DNA from: Triglochin maritima
Lineage: Eukaryota; Streptophyta; Magnoliopsida; Alismatales; Juncaginaceae
Assembly (NCBI GenBank): GCA_963682175.1
Contig: OY821789.1
Location: 8,122,001 to 8,186,000 of the forward strand
Length of the DNA: 64,000 nucleotides
Direction: 5' to 3'
The notes under the pieces are model-generated. The model saw only the letters and a list, made by a program, of their open reading frames with translations. It did not search any database and had not been told where the DNA came from. Every line of letters begins with the position of its first letter. Position 1 is the stretch's first letter. Below are positions 12,997 to 26,324 of the stretch, one piece after another. Position numbers and translations under genes: made by a program.

Positions 12997-14180
12997 GAGA
13001 ATTTTCAAATGATGTAATAAATAATTCAAAGTGAAATTCTTCAGACTCCAGAACCTTGCTCTCATGAGTCATGACTTTCATCTGCTGCCGCCTACGTGGG
13101 AACCTTTTCTCATGAATAAAGGATGGAGAAACTTAAAGGTTAGTATTTATCTTAATTTCTTTTTTTCTTTGCCGAGATAACTAAAGTTCGTATGCGACCA
13201 GCTTAGTTGGTATCACAGTCCTAGTATTCAAAGACGACACAGATCAATATTCAAAATGTAAAATCTCACTAGTCACTAGACAATACGATTGTCGGCTTGG
13301 TAGTAAACTGAGTCCGGATCGACAACTTAAATGCCAAGTGGAAAAAACGAAATGTTCCAATTTCCAAATGTTCCGGAAATTCTTCCTGATCGTCTTTTCC
13401 TGGCTTACCATCTCAAAATCAAAATGTGTGGTCAATCACTAGAACAGTGGGATAACTCAAGCATAGGACCTTCATTTCTTCAACCTCCAGATGGACTCAA
13501 CTCTTGGAACTACAACTTATTGACCGTTTAGATACAAGAGGGTGTAGGTTTCTTAAATAGTGGACGGGGGAAACCACATTATTCCTGCTGTTGATGTTCT
13601 TGCATGATTAGTTTGTTGTCGCAGCATTCCTAGTAGCGTAGGATATCGTGGTTTGAGCTCAAAACTTGAATATCAGACTAACACAAACGCATTAGAAACT
13701 TTTGATGACTGGAATGCCTGCTTGGAAATACCAACACCTGAAACCCCCGTGCAGTGAAATGACAGAAACTAAGGAATATAAAGTGAAACCAAAGCGAATT
13801 GAATGAAAAACAAGATACTCCATGAACGTCAACAGGAATTTGCCCGTGCACAATATTAGAAGGATTGTAAGACCAGTAACGAACACACCTGCAAGTTATA
13901 GTCCAATGTTCTCTTTGGAAAATAAATAATGGTTCTTGCAAGCTCAATAAATAAAAAAACAGAACCTCCAGGTCCTGAAGAGAATTTCAGCTGTAAGAAA
14001 ATGGGTCAGAATGTTCTTAAATGACCAATAAATTATTGCATTCTTTGAGGCTTTGGAGAATTGGACAGAAATACCGATTGCTAGCCCTAGCCACTTTAAC
14101 ATCAAAACAAGCTGGATGAGTGCATGTGGAGAAATGCCAAAAGGAAGAAAAATTACTGAGGCATAGTGAAACTTGCTTGC
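12997..14180. other. Intergenic, downstream of DTC copy 2
   Basis: The frames at 13244-13435, 13331-13531 and 13678-13947 have no recognisable domain. The part adjoining 14180 probably holds the carrier's 3' untranslated region. No transposon ends were identified. Confidence 0.45.
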
Positions 14181-17100
14181 CTACAGGCCTGCCCGCTTCT
14201 CCAATTTTTGGATTTGGTTCAGGAATATCCATGTCATCTAGAAAAGATACCAGAAAACCACCAACGAAGTCAGTCAAAAGAAGCATTAACAGGGGAGTTT
14301 TATCACAGCCCAATACAGAAATGTGAATGCTTACCATGACATGGGGTGCAATCCTCACACAGTAGATAGGGAACCCAGTGTACAATTTAAAGGGACCACC
14401 AGTTTTAACAGTTTTTATAGCACAATCTAGAGACCCAGTGTATGGATACTTTCCATTCGCATCAGGTTGCATCTTCTGTATTTGAGTCTTCACATAGTCA
14501 AAAGGCAAACTGCAAGCAGATGCAAAGAACCCTGAGACAGCACTGGCACCTGTAGGTAGAAGACAGGAATATTAGTTATTGCACAAGCTCTGAGCCTAAA
14601 GATGATACAAGTAGAGAGCTACCAGTGAATGAGAGAAAATTTTAGCTACCAAATGGCATGGCTCAAGCCAACTAAGTTGATGATCTCGAGTACTAAAGCA
14701 TTCAAGGTTGTCGACCACACTATAGGGATAAAAAATGTGACAACTGTTGTTAAATGATTTCAACAGTAAAACACAAGCACGAAATCTCTCCAAATTATGT
14801 TTTCAGACAGTACAATAGCAAATCTCTGAAAATGGAGCTCACTGCTCACCAGCACTATCACTCCTAAGAATTTAGTACAAAAAGTAATGTTTTATTTGAA
14901 AGAGATTTACAATGCTCAGATAGTCTCGTAGGAGTCTAGCTCTCCCATGTCGCTCGAGAAATTGAGATAATTAACCTCAGGTTTAACCGTGTTTCTACTC
15001 TATATGAGATAGACATGAATGACTAAATGATAAGAAGCAATGCTAGTTCTGAAAATGTAACAAACCAGCACGTCTCAGATCTAAAAGCTGTGAGACCACT
15101 TTCACCACGCCAAAATATGATACAAAATCCTATCCAAAAAGTGAAATCAATATATTTTACAAAGAGCCAATCTGGCTTATTTCCTTCGTCTTAATTATTT
15201 TACCAGTATGAAACATACACGTACAAAAAGTTTGGCAAGCGAAGGGATACATATAGTGTCAATCTTTTCAGGGAAGGAATAAAAAATTAGAGAGCATGTC
15301 CAACGACTTACCAATAACGGTGCTGTATTCACCCAAACCAAGTGAATCTCTGAAAAACTCAACGCTCTGATCATACGAGGCAAGCATGCCCATATTTAGG
15401 GACATGGCTCTCACTACGGTAGGACCTGCACCTTTCCATAGTGCGAGAATCCCCTCATCGGCAACTATCCGATAAAGTGCTTGGAAAGCATTCCTGTAGT
15501 GTCGGCGTTGAGCCTCAGGTAAGGTAGCATCAGCTTGCATACGGATGAGTGCTAAATCAGCTGGATTACCAAAGCATGCTCCAATTGCACCAGCAGTCAA
15601 TCCAACCAAAGCTTTCTGAACAAGGGGTAGTGGCTTCCCATCATTTGCCTCAACAGCTTTGTTTGTCAAAACCCTGGGAAAGACATGATGTAACTATAAC
15701 TTCAGATTTTAAGAGAAAACATCTACCCAATGCAGTGGGATAGTATTGATTGAGATAAAAAATACTTTCTAAATTTTAATACTAAAAAGCAGTGACATTT
15801 CTTCTCCAAAGAAGAATGTGTTTATTTTCTTGACCTCTAGAAGTGCAAATAGATTTCCAGCATGGCATTTTTTTCTTCTGAAAAATAGTTTCTCATGTTA
15901 CTTTTAGTTTGTACTAGAAAAAGGGAAATCACAATTTGAAATCTATGGCATTTCTTTTGTTTTTCTATAAAATATAGATATCAGTTTCCAATTACATTAC
16001 TAATGATAGCCATAGAGGTTCTGATAAAGCTATTTTAGTGCTGAAAGTAAGAAGAAATCCAGACGTACTTGAATTTGCCCAAACAAGAAAGGGCTCATTA
16101 CTGCCTGGAATCGTAGATATACTCTCTTTTGAGTTGGAAAATAACAATTTAAAACTTCTGCATTGTAAAAATTGATAACAATAGTATTGAATTGATTATG
16201 GTAAGAACCAAGGGACATCAATTTTCTTCTTCTGAAGAATGAAGGATTCAGTGTCCCGACTCCCTGAGGATATATATGTCAACAATATTCCTAAAGACAG
16301 AAGCAGCCACTCAAATAGAATGACATCATTGATGAAAACTATTAACTAATCATGTTTCATTGTCAAACAGACCACCATGAAAACTCACAACCTAAACATG
16401 TTAAAAATAATTTGGTAACAGAAATTTTAAAATTTTCAATATAAAAGAAAATCAGAAACTTTTGTATTTGTTGGAATTACATGCAAGCAAACAAACAACT
16501 ATTCTACATACAATTTTGTGTTATTTCTATTGATCACAATTTTGTTAAGCTTTTTGATATGTAAGTAGAACATCTGATAAAGCCATTAAGGTATAATAAA
16601 TAGATATTACATAAATATTAGCATAAAAAAGAAAATTATGGGTTTATGTTATACTAATGACAAACTGATGTATAAAACGTTCAAAGCCAAAATAGAATGG
16701 GATAAAAGGCACAAAAAATCCTAATCACTAAAGTAGTTTATTCATCTTACGGGCAAAAGTTTTTGACAATCACAATAAATATCTGGTCTAGGATAGGGAA
16801 ACTGAGATGGTAAAACTATAAGTCACCCATGATTTGCTAAATGAAGAAAATAGTCAAATACCTGAAAGATCCAAGACGTGCAGTTGTATAAGTGGCCTGC
16901 CTCAGCAATCCTGCCGACAATCCCTGTTCCCAACAACATAAATTCGATAAAAAAACAACTTAAATAAATATAAACCGTAAAGCCAACATAAGTTGCAGAA
17001 AAGAACCAGCATAACCAGAACATACCTTCGTCAAAAACTGGAAAAAAAAAATATGTTGAAAAAAATTAAGTCTCAACTAAAAAATTTACTTAAGAAATTT

Positions 17101-19027
17101 AAAATAATGACTTCAATGACATTCTAGGATTCAAGGTCCAAGTGCTCAACCCAAGAAAAAGTATCGATCCATCATTTTCATTTTTCTATCGGTATGAACC
17201 CATCACTTTCCTATAAAATCAATTAATCCCAACTTCAACGGATTCAAATAACCTTAGAAACCTAATGCTTTCTGCTTTGTTATGCATGATGTCTAAATAT
17301 GTGTATATAGATGTACTCCAACATATAGTCTCACATAGCAGACATGCAACATGCAGATAAGTTAAGTTTTATCAGATAGGCAGCTGGGATTAGATTGTTG
17401 GAGTTGGAAGATGAGTCCTTCACATGGAATGGAAGAGACTAGAACTCGATAATAGAAAAGGGAAAGAAAATGAAATACTCCCATGGGCACTGCACTGGGA
17501 AGTCAAAGTTTATTGGGGATTTGGGGTCACATCTCACATGTGCAATATGCAATTCAGCAGGGCGACCTAACCACAAATGTGGGCAAATAGTTGAATTTGA
17601 TTAAGCACTTTAGCACCATGAAGGCGTGAAAACGTCCAACGCAATTCCCAAGCAATTAAGGCCTACTTGGATGGATTGGCTCTAACTTAAAACAACACGT
17701 TCACTTATGTTGGAGAAGGTCTCATTTTCTTGTGTTACAAAATATGCCATTTCCCTTATCCCTTGAACAATGCTCAGCCAAACTTCCGTAGTTCCATAGC
17801 ATCAATGATTACTCCCTGTGTCATCTTAATAAATAAATACAAGATAACAACATTAGGTCTTTTATGAAAAAAGTCAAATACATATCCATGACATTTTGTC
17901 TTATAAACCATAAAAAAATCGAAAAAATCTGCAGTTATCAGATTCCTGAATTTTCAAAACTTAACCATGGTCATGTCTTCAATCAGCAATCTAACAGCCT
18001 AACATCAAGAATCTAATAACACAAGGCACAGCAGCAGAAGTCATTCCAGACCTTATAAAACGACTTGATACCATCGTTGGCAAGCATTGTCTTCGCAACA
18101 TGTCCAGCAGACCCCTGTCCAAGTTGAATGCGCACCTGAACAACAACAAACAGCAAATCAGAACCCAAATTGTTAATGTGAAATATGGTTGGTCCATGAC
18201 TTGTACAAACCCTAAGCACTTAGATGGAGCAATATGAAAACACTCTTATATAGGCCATGTTTGGCTTGCTGTAGTGTAGTCGAATTACATCGTTTGGTAA
18301 GGTTGAAATTCACTCCGTGAATCCCAATGTAATTAGGAATATGATAGCTTCAACACATTCATTGCCAGAGAGAGCTCCAGCTGACTTCTACCATGGTTGA
18401 GATCAAGTTTCAAGGATGTGACAAACTTTGAATAATTTTAAAAGAAGTAGATAACATTGTAACAATATAATATAATTGGATTAGGACCACCAATGAGGTA
18501 ATCCAATTACATTGAAAGGGTATCCCTGAATTACCTCCACAAATCGATTACTAAATGATTACAACCTCCAATACCTCTCACGTCTCAACCAAACAACGGA
18601 ATCTAATAAAAGGTGTGATCAAATCACACGACAGCCTTGACTACGGTGAACCAAACATAGCCTCGGACTTTAGACTTTTCGTCTCAAACAAACAACGTGG
18701 GACTTTCCCCCAAGTTTCGCACTCCACCAATTTTTTTCCTTTCGTTCCCCACCAGATCCAACCAAACCAGCTCTCCCAACACCAAACGCCAGATCCACCA
18801 TAAGAAACCAATTATTTTTTCAAAAAACAAAAAACCCCAGGAAATCCACAACGGAAACCCTAGCTAATTCGGAGCGGATACATCACTGGTACCTTGACCA
18901 TGTCGATGGGTTGGATGACGCACGTGGCGAGCATTCCGGAGGTTCCGCCATTGACGAAGGGCTTCACCGTACCCCAAACCGCCGATCCCGGAGCCTTCTG
19001 CTGCTGCGGCTTCGACTCTCCTCCCAT
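14181..19027 (-). CDS. DTC: Mitochondrial dicarboxylate/tricarboxylate carrier, tandem copy 2
   Basis: This is the second, equally intact DTC gene in direct tandem with copy 1. Coding exons: 18893-19027, 18052-18135, 16862-16923, 15312-15673, 14335-14549 and 14181-14237. Their lengths (135, 84, 62, 362, 215, 57 nt) equal those of copy 1 exactly, giving 304 codons, beginning MGGESKPQQQ and ending LEKRAGL. All splice sites are GT-AG and the three carrier signatures (PIDMVK, PADLALIR, PFDYVK) are kept. Introns differ in size and content from copy 1 while the proteins are nearly the same, which implies an old duplication under continuing purifying selection. Intron 1 carries a candidate MITE, and the 5' leader holds long CT runs on the coding strand. 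The function should be the same exchange of 2-oxoglutarate, malate and citrate; tissue specialisation cannot be read from sequence. Confidence 0.95.
18253..18662. mobile_element. Candidate MITE in DTC copy 2 intron 1
   Basis: The left end GGCCATGTTTGGCTTGCTGT and the right end, read on the opposite strand, GGCTATGTTTGGTTCACCGT form imperfect inverted repeats 410 bp apart. The GGSYNTGTTTGG type of end is common in plant PIF/Harbinger MITEs. I could not match a clean 3-bp target duplication, so the superfamily is unproven. Confidence 0.5.
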
Positions 19028-19065
19028 CTCTCTCGATTCTCAACTCTCAACTACCGCAGGAATCT

Positions 19066-19096
<31 letters not shown>

Positions 19097-19114
19097 AGGA
19101 AAGGTTTGGGTTTT

Positions 19115-19141
<27 letters not shown>
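19066..19141. repeat. Two GA microsatellites in the 5' leader of DTC copy 2
   Basis: GA runs occupy about 19066-19093 and 19115-19141 on the plus strand, so the mRNA-sense strand carries CT runs about 40-115 bp upstream of the ATG. In DTC copy 1 the equivalent run is CT on the plus strand, that is GA in mRNA sense. Confidence 0.85.
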
Positions 19142-19147
<6 letters not shown>

Positions 19148-19747
19148 AAAAGATCGTGAGGGCGAATAAATAGGACCAGCAGAAGCCCTACTTTTTCTTT
19201 CCGGCTCAGACAGAGGAGCCACAGAAATACTGATGAAATGTCATGTCGGTTTTGGATTTTCTTTACTAATTCCTTTTGGTTGAATTTGCAATAAAACTTC
19301 TTTGTTTACCAAAATTAGTTTTAATTGATTCTAAGAGGAGAGATTTGATCGGATACATGTATACCAACTCGTACTACAGCCAGCAGCACAGACAACCAGC
19401 AAAATTAGTTTTAATAGTAAGGAATGTTTTTTCCTTATTGATTCTGAACTAGAAGAAAATGTTCTGAACTATTGTCTTTTGAATTCTTGTCGGCTCCTTT
19501 TGTTTTTTCTCCCCCAAGCATTTGTTAATTATTTAGCAAATAAATTTGCATGAAATCCTTAAAGTTCGTATGGTGTCTCTAACCTTCTTTGCCTAGTTTT
19601 CCTCCTTTTTTAGAGGTGTTGATATTATTGTCAACCCTTCCGCTCTCTCTCTCTCTTCCTCAAACTCAAGAGTTCATGTTGAATCAATTAGGTAGAGATG
19701 AAGAAAAAAGAAAAAGAATGAGATAGTGGAGAAGAAGAAAATGCTTA

Positions 19748-20204
19748 GAGCTATCCCTTATCGCTGTAAATTTGCGATCGTGAAGAGGTCGGTCATTCAT
19801 GACCGTGATTTTTTTTTGTTAACGGGTGAAATTTGTGGTCGTGAAGAGGTCGTGGATGACCGGGTCGACGACCCGGTCATCCATTATTTTATTATTTTTC
19901 GATTTTTTATTTTTTATTTTGTTTTGTTTTGATTTTTTAATTTTTTGTTTGAGTTTTTTTTAATTTTTTTTTGAAAATACGTTTTATAATTGTTTTGATT
20001 TTTTAATTTTTTTTAATTTTTTACCAAGATGACCCCCGAAATGATGTGGAGCAAAGAGGTAAGTTGTTGTGGGTTGTGTTGGGTTGTGGTTAAGAGGTGA
20101 ATAGTGTAGGAAAGATAAGAATGTGTGTTAAAGAAACAGAAATGTGATGTGGAAGAGAAAGAGGGTTGATGACCAGGTCGTCCAGGTCATGGTTAGTGAT
20201 GGTC
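19748..20204. mobile_element. Candidate PIF/Harbinger-type MITE (457 bp)
   Basis: The trinucleotide TTA flanks both ends (19745-19747 and 20205-20207), the usual target duplication of this superfamily. The ends GAGCTATCCCTTATC (left) and GACCATCACTAACC (right, opposite strand) are imperfectly inverted. The interior has a GGTCGACGACC-centred palindrome near 19860-19880 and long T-rich runs, with no coding capacity. Confidence 0.45.
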
Positions 20205-20666
20205 TTAGGTTGTTCATTCAAATCATTTTTACAGAGTTCAACCGTGGGAGGAGCATTTTCAAAGAATAAAACTCAAATTTATTAAATGCACAACAAAAAC
20301 AAAAGTCATCTAAACAAATTAACACTATATGTAAATGAAAATTTTGACAAGTTTGTCAAATATGATAGGCCAAAAATATTTGTCAAAAAGTTGTCTACTT
20401 GTTTTGGAGTAAAAACATATAATTCTTAGTCCATAAATTCTTTGGAGCTATAAATACTGAACACAAGATCGAATTACGATTTTCAGAATATATTTTTCCA
20501 AAACTTAATTTTTTATGGAAAAGTTTGAACTTCTTTGTTCATATATCGAAGAAACAATTCTATTTTTTTAAAGTTGAAATTCATTATTTTGGGGGTACCA
20601 AGTACACTCTTACCACTGTCTAGACACTGGGCTGAGGGTGGGATGGAATGGTCATTGACTTCTGAA

Positions 20667-20830
20667 TAGGACTGAGCAACCAGTCCGATTCGGATCGATT
20701 CCGAATTCCAGACTGAAGATCGGACCGGTTCAAAATTAGATTTTTTACCTTAAAATCAAAAAAAAACGGTCCGGATCTGTTGTTATCTGAAGCAGCAAAT
20801 GAGTTGGATTTGGTGGGCTTTAAAGATATA
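20667..20830. mobile_element. Decayed hAT-like end
   Basis: TAGGACTGAGCAACC followed by CCGATTCGG/GACCGG subterminal repeats resembles the left ends of the hAT elements in this window (TAGGxxTG start, then name-like CGGTCC repeats). No partner end or 8-bp duplication was found, so this is probably a half element; the right limit is approximate. Confidence 0.3.
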
Positions 20831-21349
20831 TAGGATTGAGTTATGACCTTTGGTGGATTAGAGAGATGGAGAAGATGAACGGAAGTTGTGAGCTGTTGAT
20901 TTTCTCAAAGGGGGGCTGTCGTGCTGGTATTTTACTATTCAGGCAGGCATCAAACGGTTTTATTTTGGCAGCAAATGGTTTTCCTACCGTACGAAAATAA
21001 GTACCTAAATACGTCGAAGTCATAATTTTTAATTATCAAAAAACGAATTCTTAATGTCCACGGGTTTATCCAAGAATAGAGACCACGCGTGGAGTCTGAT
21101 GCATTGTAGAATTTGATTGTTGGGGTGGGCGTTCATCCTAATGTTAGAATTTAGATAGGGTCTATAGCATAAAAACTTCCGAAGAAATCACGGTTCTTGC
21201 GTTGATCATTTTGGTAAAGTTTATTTTTGGCATCTACACCTCATACTTTGGTAATCTTATGAAATTATTTACTGTACTTTAAATTCAAGATTCAATTCTT
21301 GGTATTCACTAATTTTTGCATGGATTGGTTTTAACCTTTTTATCATCCA

Positions 21350-22465
21350 CAAACACCTTCTGCCACCACCACCACTATCCTATCATTCACCACCACCCAA
21401 CCATTAGTTTCTACCACCGTATCAATATAACAACCACCCACTTCAAAATTGGAATCATCATCACCCAACAACCAACTTAGGCTGCACCACCACCAACTTA
21501 GGCTGCACCACCACCACCACCCCATTAAGGTCATTGTGTTAACCCCAAATATCATTTAATTACTATTGTTTATGCATCCATCGCTAGTACACCACGAATA
21601 CTCATAATATAACTAAAAAATACTGACACTCTAATCTAGATATACCATTCCTAATAACTTAACTGCAACCCTACCACCACAGTCACCATCACTGTCATTG
21701 AATCATAGATCAATCACCTGATCCAATACCACCCAAGCGACCACCTTATTCGTGTCATCGCTGCTTATCATACACCACCACCCAACCACTACTTTCGACC
21801 ATCATATTAATACCACATCCAAAACCCACATCACAACTATAACCCACCACCATCATCTTGTTATCTATCACCACTCAAACACAACCTTTGGCCGCCATAG
21901 CACCACCATCATCAACTTAAGTTCATTGTGCCTAACATCAACACCAACACCATCTAATCATCATGGCCGATAACTACACTCCAAACCAAAAACACCATTA
22001 AAAATACTCATAATATCACATGGAAATACCTACACTGTAGATTACTCATTCATATCACTAAAATGTAAAGTACCACCACCGCCTACAAATCTACTCAACA
22101 TACTCACACATTAACTCTTAAAATATCCTCACATTCAATATATACCTACCTTAAAATCTGAGATTACCACATCCACCATCACCACCCAACCACTAACACC
22201 ACCACCACCACCACCCAACACCTTCCGCGATCACACTAATAGCACCTCCACCACCCAACCACCACCTTCCACATCACCACTAACACCACCACCACCCTTC
22301 CATCACTTTTTGAAGTCACCACTAACACCTACCAATGCCACCATCACCCAACCACCCTTTTCCACACCACCACCTACCATTGCAACCACCACCTTTTGTA
22401 GCCCACACTAACACCTACCACTACCTAGTCATCATATTTCGTGCCCACCACTTCCCACACCATCA
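21350..22465. repeat. CCA-rich low-complexity tract
   Basis: More than 1.1 kb is dominated by CCA/ACC trinucleotides on the plus strand, with very little G on that strand. Frames here (for example 21752-21973, rich in histidine and threonine) reflect composition only. The tract continues beyond the solo LTR at 22471-26922, which inserted into it, since the same CACC-rich repeat resumes at 26928. Confidence 0.8.
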
Positions 22466-23339
22466 CCTTATGTAACATCCCGAAGCAGCAAAAATTGAAA
22501 CAAAATATCACAAGAAATAAGACCATAAAGATCGGGAACATTACTCATAAAATACTCAACATGTGCACCATTACATGGGAGTTTTCAAAATGTATGATTA
22601 CATCAGAGTACGTGAAAGTATAAATACAAGTAATCATACAACCTAGGAAAGTAAGACTGGAGGATTCGATCTTAGAGTACGCTCGTCCATAGTCGTCACC
22701 CACTCAACACCTACTGTGATCCTGAAATGCAAATAAAATAACAATGCCTGAGATTCCATAAGAAAACCCCGTATACTAATTCCACCTACGTGCATATGAA
22801 AGTACAGTACAATGAATCTATCATAGTAGTATAACATGACAAAAGAAATGCAACATGTAAAATCTTCCCTGTTCAGGGGGTATTAAGGGACAACGACCCC
22901 ACAAGCATCATCGAGTCCCAAAGGACACTTACCGCAGGCACAAGCGGTCTTACGAAGAGTACACAATGCACCCCACACACAGTTACACTAAACATGGGAT
23001 TCGGTGAGGGACATTCGCACTTCTGCGACATAGAATCAGATCTGATCTCGTGGACAACGCCACACCCGTCGGAGTCGTCACTCAGGGCGGTCACTCACCT
23101 GGTTGTGCCACAATTAGGCTACCTACCGGAATACATCGTCAAACAGTCATCACCACCACCACTTGGTCGTGCGGTCACATCATCGCCATCAAGGTCGGTC
23201 AATCGTATCTGTCGCCCCTAAGGTCGGCTGATCGACCCAACCAGACCGAAGACTGCAGGGTCATCTTACTCTGTAGAGCTGTGCAATATCATGCATTGGG
23301 ATCCACAATCCCTCGGGTATACTACCCTAGTAAAGCCAA

Positions 23340-25560
23340 GAGAAAGCTTTTATGTTACGCCATTGTTCATAATACAGAGGTGGCTCGTGCCCCAAGTATT
23401 CACACTTTTCCACTCGGTGGTCCCTTAAAGGAATGTGTTATAAAAGTTTTACTTTTATATGTCAATTATTATGAATTGAATGTGCAAACATTTTGTTCGT
23501 TGATTATTGTATTCGTCTTTTGGAAGTGTTAAGAAAGATGTGCTTCGTCCTTAACTGTAGAGTTCTAAAAGATAATGGTTTACATAAATCAAAAGTTATT
23601 CACAATCATGGTAATTAACATGGAACATTAATTACCGAGATAAGATTGTCGTGTTGGTCATCGATTGTTGTAGCTCTACAAATAATTGACGACACGAGTA
23701 TATAAAAGAGGAAAATATTATTTTTATATATTGAATAGACCTAACAAGTAAAACATTATGGAATTGTGTTTCGTGTCATTAATGTTTTTACTGTGTCTTG
23801 GATCCTAAGATATGAGACTTATATATTTTCACTCAAGAAGTGCTTAATTTGATTATTGTCAAAAGCCATCAGTGAGTGTAGTGATAAAGACAATAGTTGG
23901 TTGAGCATGACTTGTGCTGGAAAAGATAGCTAGTCAAACGATTATCATTGCCCCTCTTAATTGAGTGATGATATTAGTGGACCCCTTGATAAAGCAAAAT
24001 TATAATGTGTACAATGTAACTTGAGTTAAGTTCCATAGTTATAATTAGCTTAAAGAGATCAATAAATGAATATAATACAAAGATGACACATTTCTACTTT
24101 GTATATATTCTTAATATCATGAGGCAAGGGACGGACACAAGTGGTGCACTTACATCACTAAATGGATTGTGTTTTAGTTCGGGTGGAACAAAGACATCTA
24201 TGTTAATTGGGTGACTATAATGTGTAGCTAGATACTGCTTATAGTCTGAGATATTAAATGTTTAATATCACTACCAATTAGGCTTAGATCCTTATATAAG
24301 TCACACCACAAAACTGGGAAACAAGAGGTTTGATTTTAAGTTCATATAATGTGTCGGGTTTCTTAAGAAAATGTGACACATGTGGTGAATAAATAAAATC
24401 AATATGTCATAAGAATTGACATAATTAGAATCATAATAAATTCATATGATATGTATATATTATGGGGTGTAATAATTTAATATTACATAGGATAATATTA
24501 CATAAGATGTGAATTTGCTAAAAACCCCCCAAAAGATCAAATTTTGTTGGAAATAAATCCAAAATTTGACAAAGGCAAAATCGGGGTCAAACACGGTGAA
24601 CCGTTCAGGGTTCGGTCGACTGAGGGATCTTCGGATCGGTTAACCGATTAGGGAACGGGTAAGCGCAATCGATTGACCGAGATTGTCTAGAGTGTCTGGA
24701 CAATCGAGTTTGGTTAACCGATTGGAAACGGTCAACCGAGAATTAGTATTCTCGGTAGACCGAAGGTGACCCGGTCATCCAATGACTATGTCCCAGGAGC
24801 GATTATGGTGCGTCAACGCTAGACCGATTGAAAAACGTGGTTCGTCCGAATTCTTCCAGGGAATTTTTCTCATAAAGAATCGGTCGACCGTCTAGCTCAC
24901 GGTGCACCGAACACGTGTTATAACCGAATGGTTCGGTTGACCGAATAATTCTCGGTCTACCGAACAAGAACGATTCTGCCTGAATTATTAAGAGATTAAT
25001 TAAATCATGGGTGAAATAATTCCAGATTTAATTAAAACGTTTTTTGTGGGTGATTATGTGGAATTTAGAGATTAATTTTAGGAGAGAAAAACAAGGGATC
25101 ATGGCTAAATAACAGCTCTTGATAATGATGTTTTGGGAGCCTATAAAAGGACAACTATTCCTACTTGTTTTAAAAACTAATGCAAAATCTTTCTCTCATT
25201 AATCTCTCCCTAATCACCACGAAAACACTCTTGGTAAAATTAAGTTTAGAGATCAGAATCTCAGGAGACTTAAAGAGGGGTTATTAGCTAGATTCTAAAC
25301 CTTATTAGAGATTGATTGGCTAGCTCATTTCTCTCTAATCTTGTTTAGAGTTTGGTGAACACTCGGAGACAATTCCGTAGGCGACACAACGTGCAACGCG
25401 ACTTTGTATCATCAAAAAGGTTTTAGAGAACCTTTAGGTATGATTCTATTTTTGTGGATTATTTTAATAAATGTAGGTTGCATGTTATTAGAATAAAACA
25501 CAAATAGATGTACATAAAATTGCTGAAAATATGAAAACGATCTTGTATGATGTATTAAAA
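23340..25560. mobile_element. Unresolved insertion inside the solo LTR
   Basis: Collinearity with the other LTRs breaks at about 23340 and resumes at about 25570, leaving roughly 2.2 kb of foreign sequence. It includes its own CGGTCGACCG/CGGTTAACCG-type array (about 24600-24960) and a promoter-like CCTATAAAAGG at about 25140 followed by a leader-like AT-rich stretch, suggesting another LTR-class repeat in plus orientation. I could not fix its ends or a target duplication. Confidence 0.45.
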
Positions 25561-26119
25561 TTTTAAAAATATATACATACATGGGGACACGAAATCCTAC
25601 AGTCCCTAGGTAGGCGTGATCATCGCAACCACTGAAACCTCTCGGCTCATGCACGAAGCGAGGACACGGGTTTTCGTTGACATAGTTGACACTACACATG
25701 GGTAAAGACATATCTGGGCACAATCGATCGACCAAAAAAGGCAAACCGGACGACTGCTCCCAATGGATAGGGATACGTTCGAACAATCGCCTGAACCGGT
25801 CGAATTCTGGGCACACAACTTAAGTCACAACAGTCGAACAAAAGATCAAGGGTGGTTGATCGTTTAGGAGGTCTAAGTCAGGGTGAAGCACCAATATTAG
25901 ACAATCGGTGGAACGTATCGGAAAAATCGTCTGACCAAAAATAACAAGAACTTAGCATGATCAAAATCCTCTACTACCGATGGAACCAGGGTCTCTAGGC
26001 GGTCGACCGTTTATATGGTCTTGGCCCGAAATACTAAACAACAATGCAACGGTCGAATGACAAACGAGGTCTCGTCCGACCAAAAATAATAGAGTCTTCT
26101 CCCGACCAACCATTATGCA

Positions 26120-26324
26120 TAAGGGTCAGCTTCGGTCCGGGACCGGACCGAACCAGACCACATCAAAGACCAAATTTTTGGAACCTTTGGACCAAATAAA
26201 TTTGGGTCGGTCCGGTTCGGTCCAAACCCCGAATTTTACCTACAAAATCTTGATTCGGTCCGGGATCGGAACGAAGACCGAATTTTTGGTATCCCCAGAC
26301 TGAACTAAAATTTGCTCACCCCTA
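26120..26324. mobile_element. Short hAT MITE (205 bp)
   Basis: An exact 8-bp target duplication ATTATGCA flanks it (26112-26119 and 26325-26332). Ends are TAAGGGTCAGC on the left and TAGGGGTGAGC on the right, read on the opposite strand. The interior is made of CGGTCC/GGACCG subterminal repeats with no coding capacity. It is inserted within the CGGTCGACCG array of the solo LTR, so it is the youngest layer here. Confidence 0.85.
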
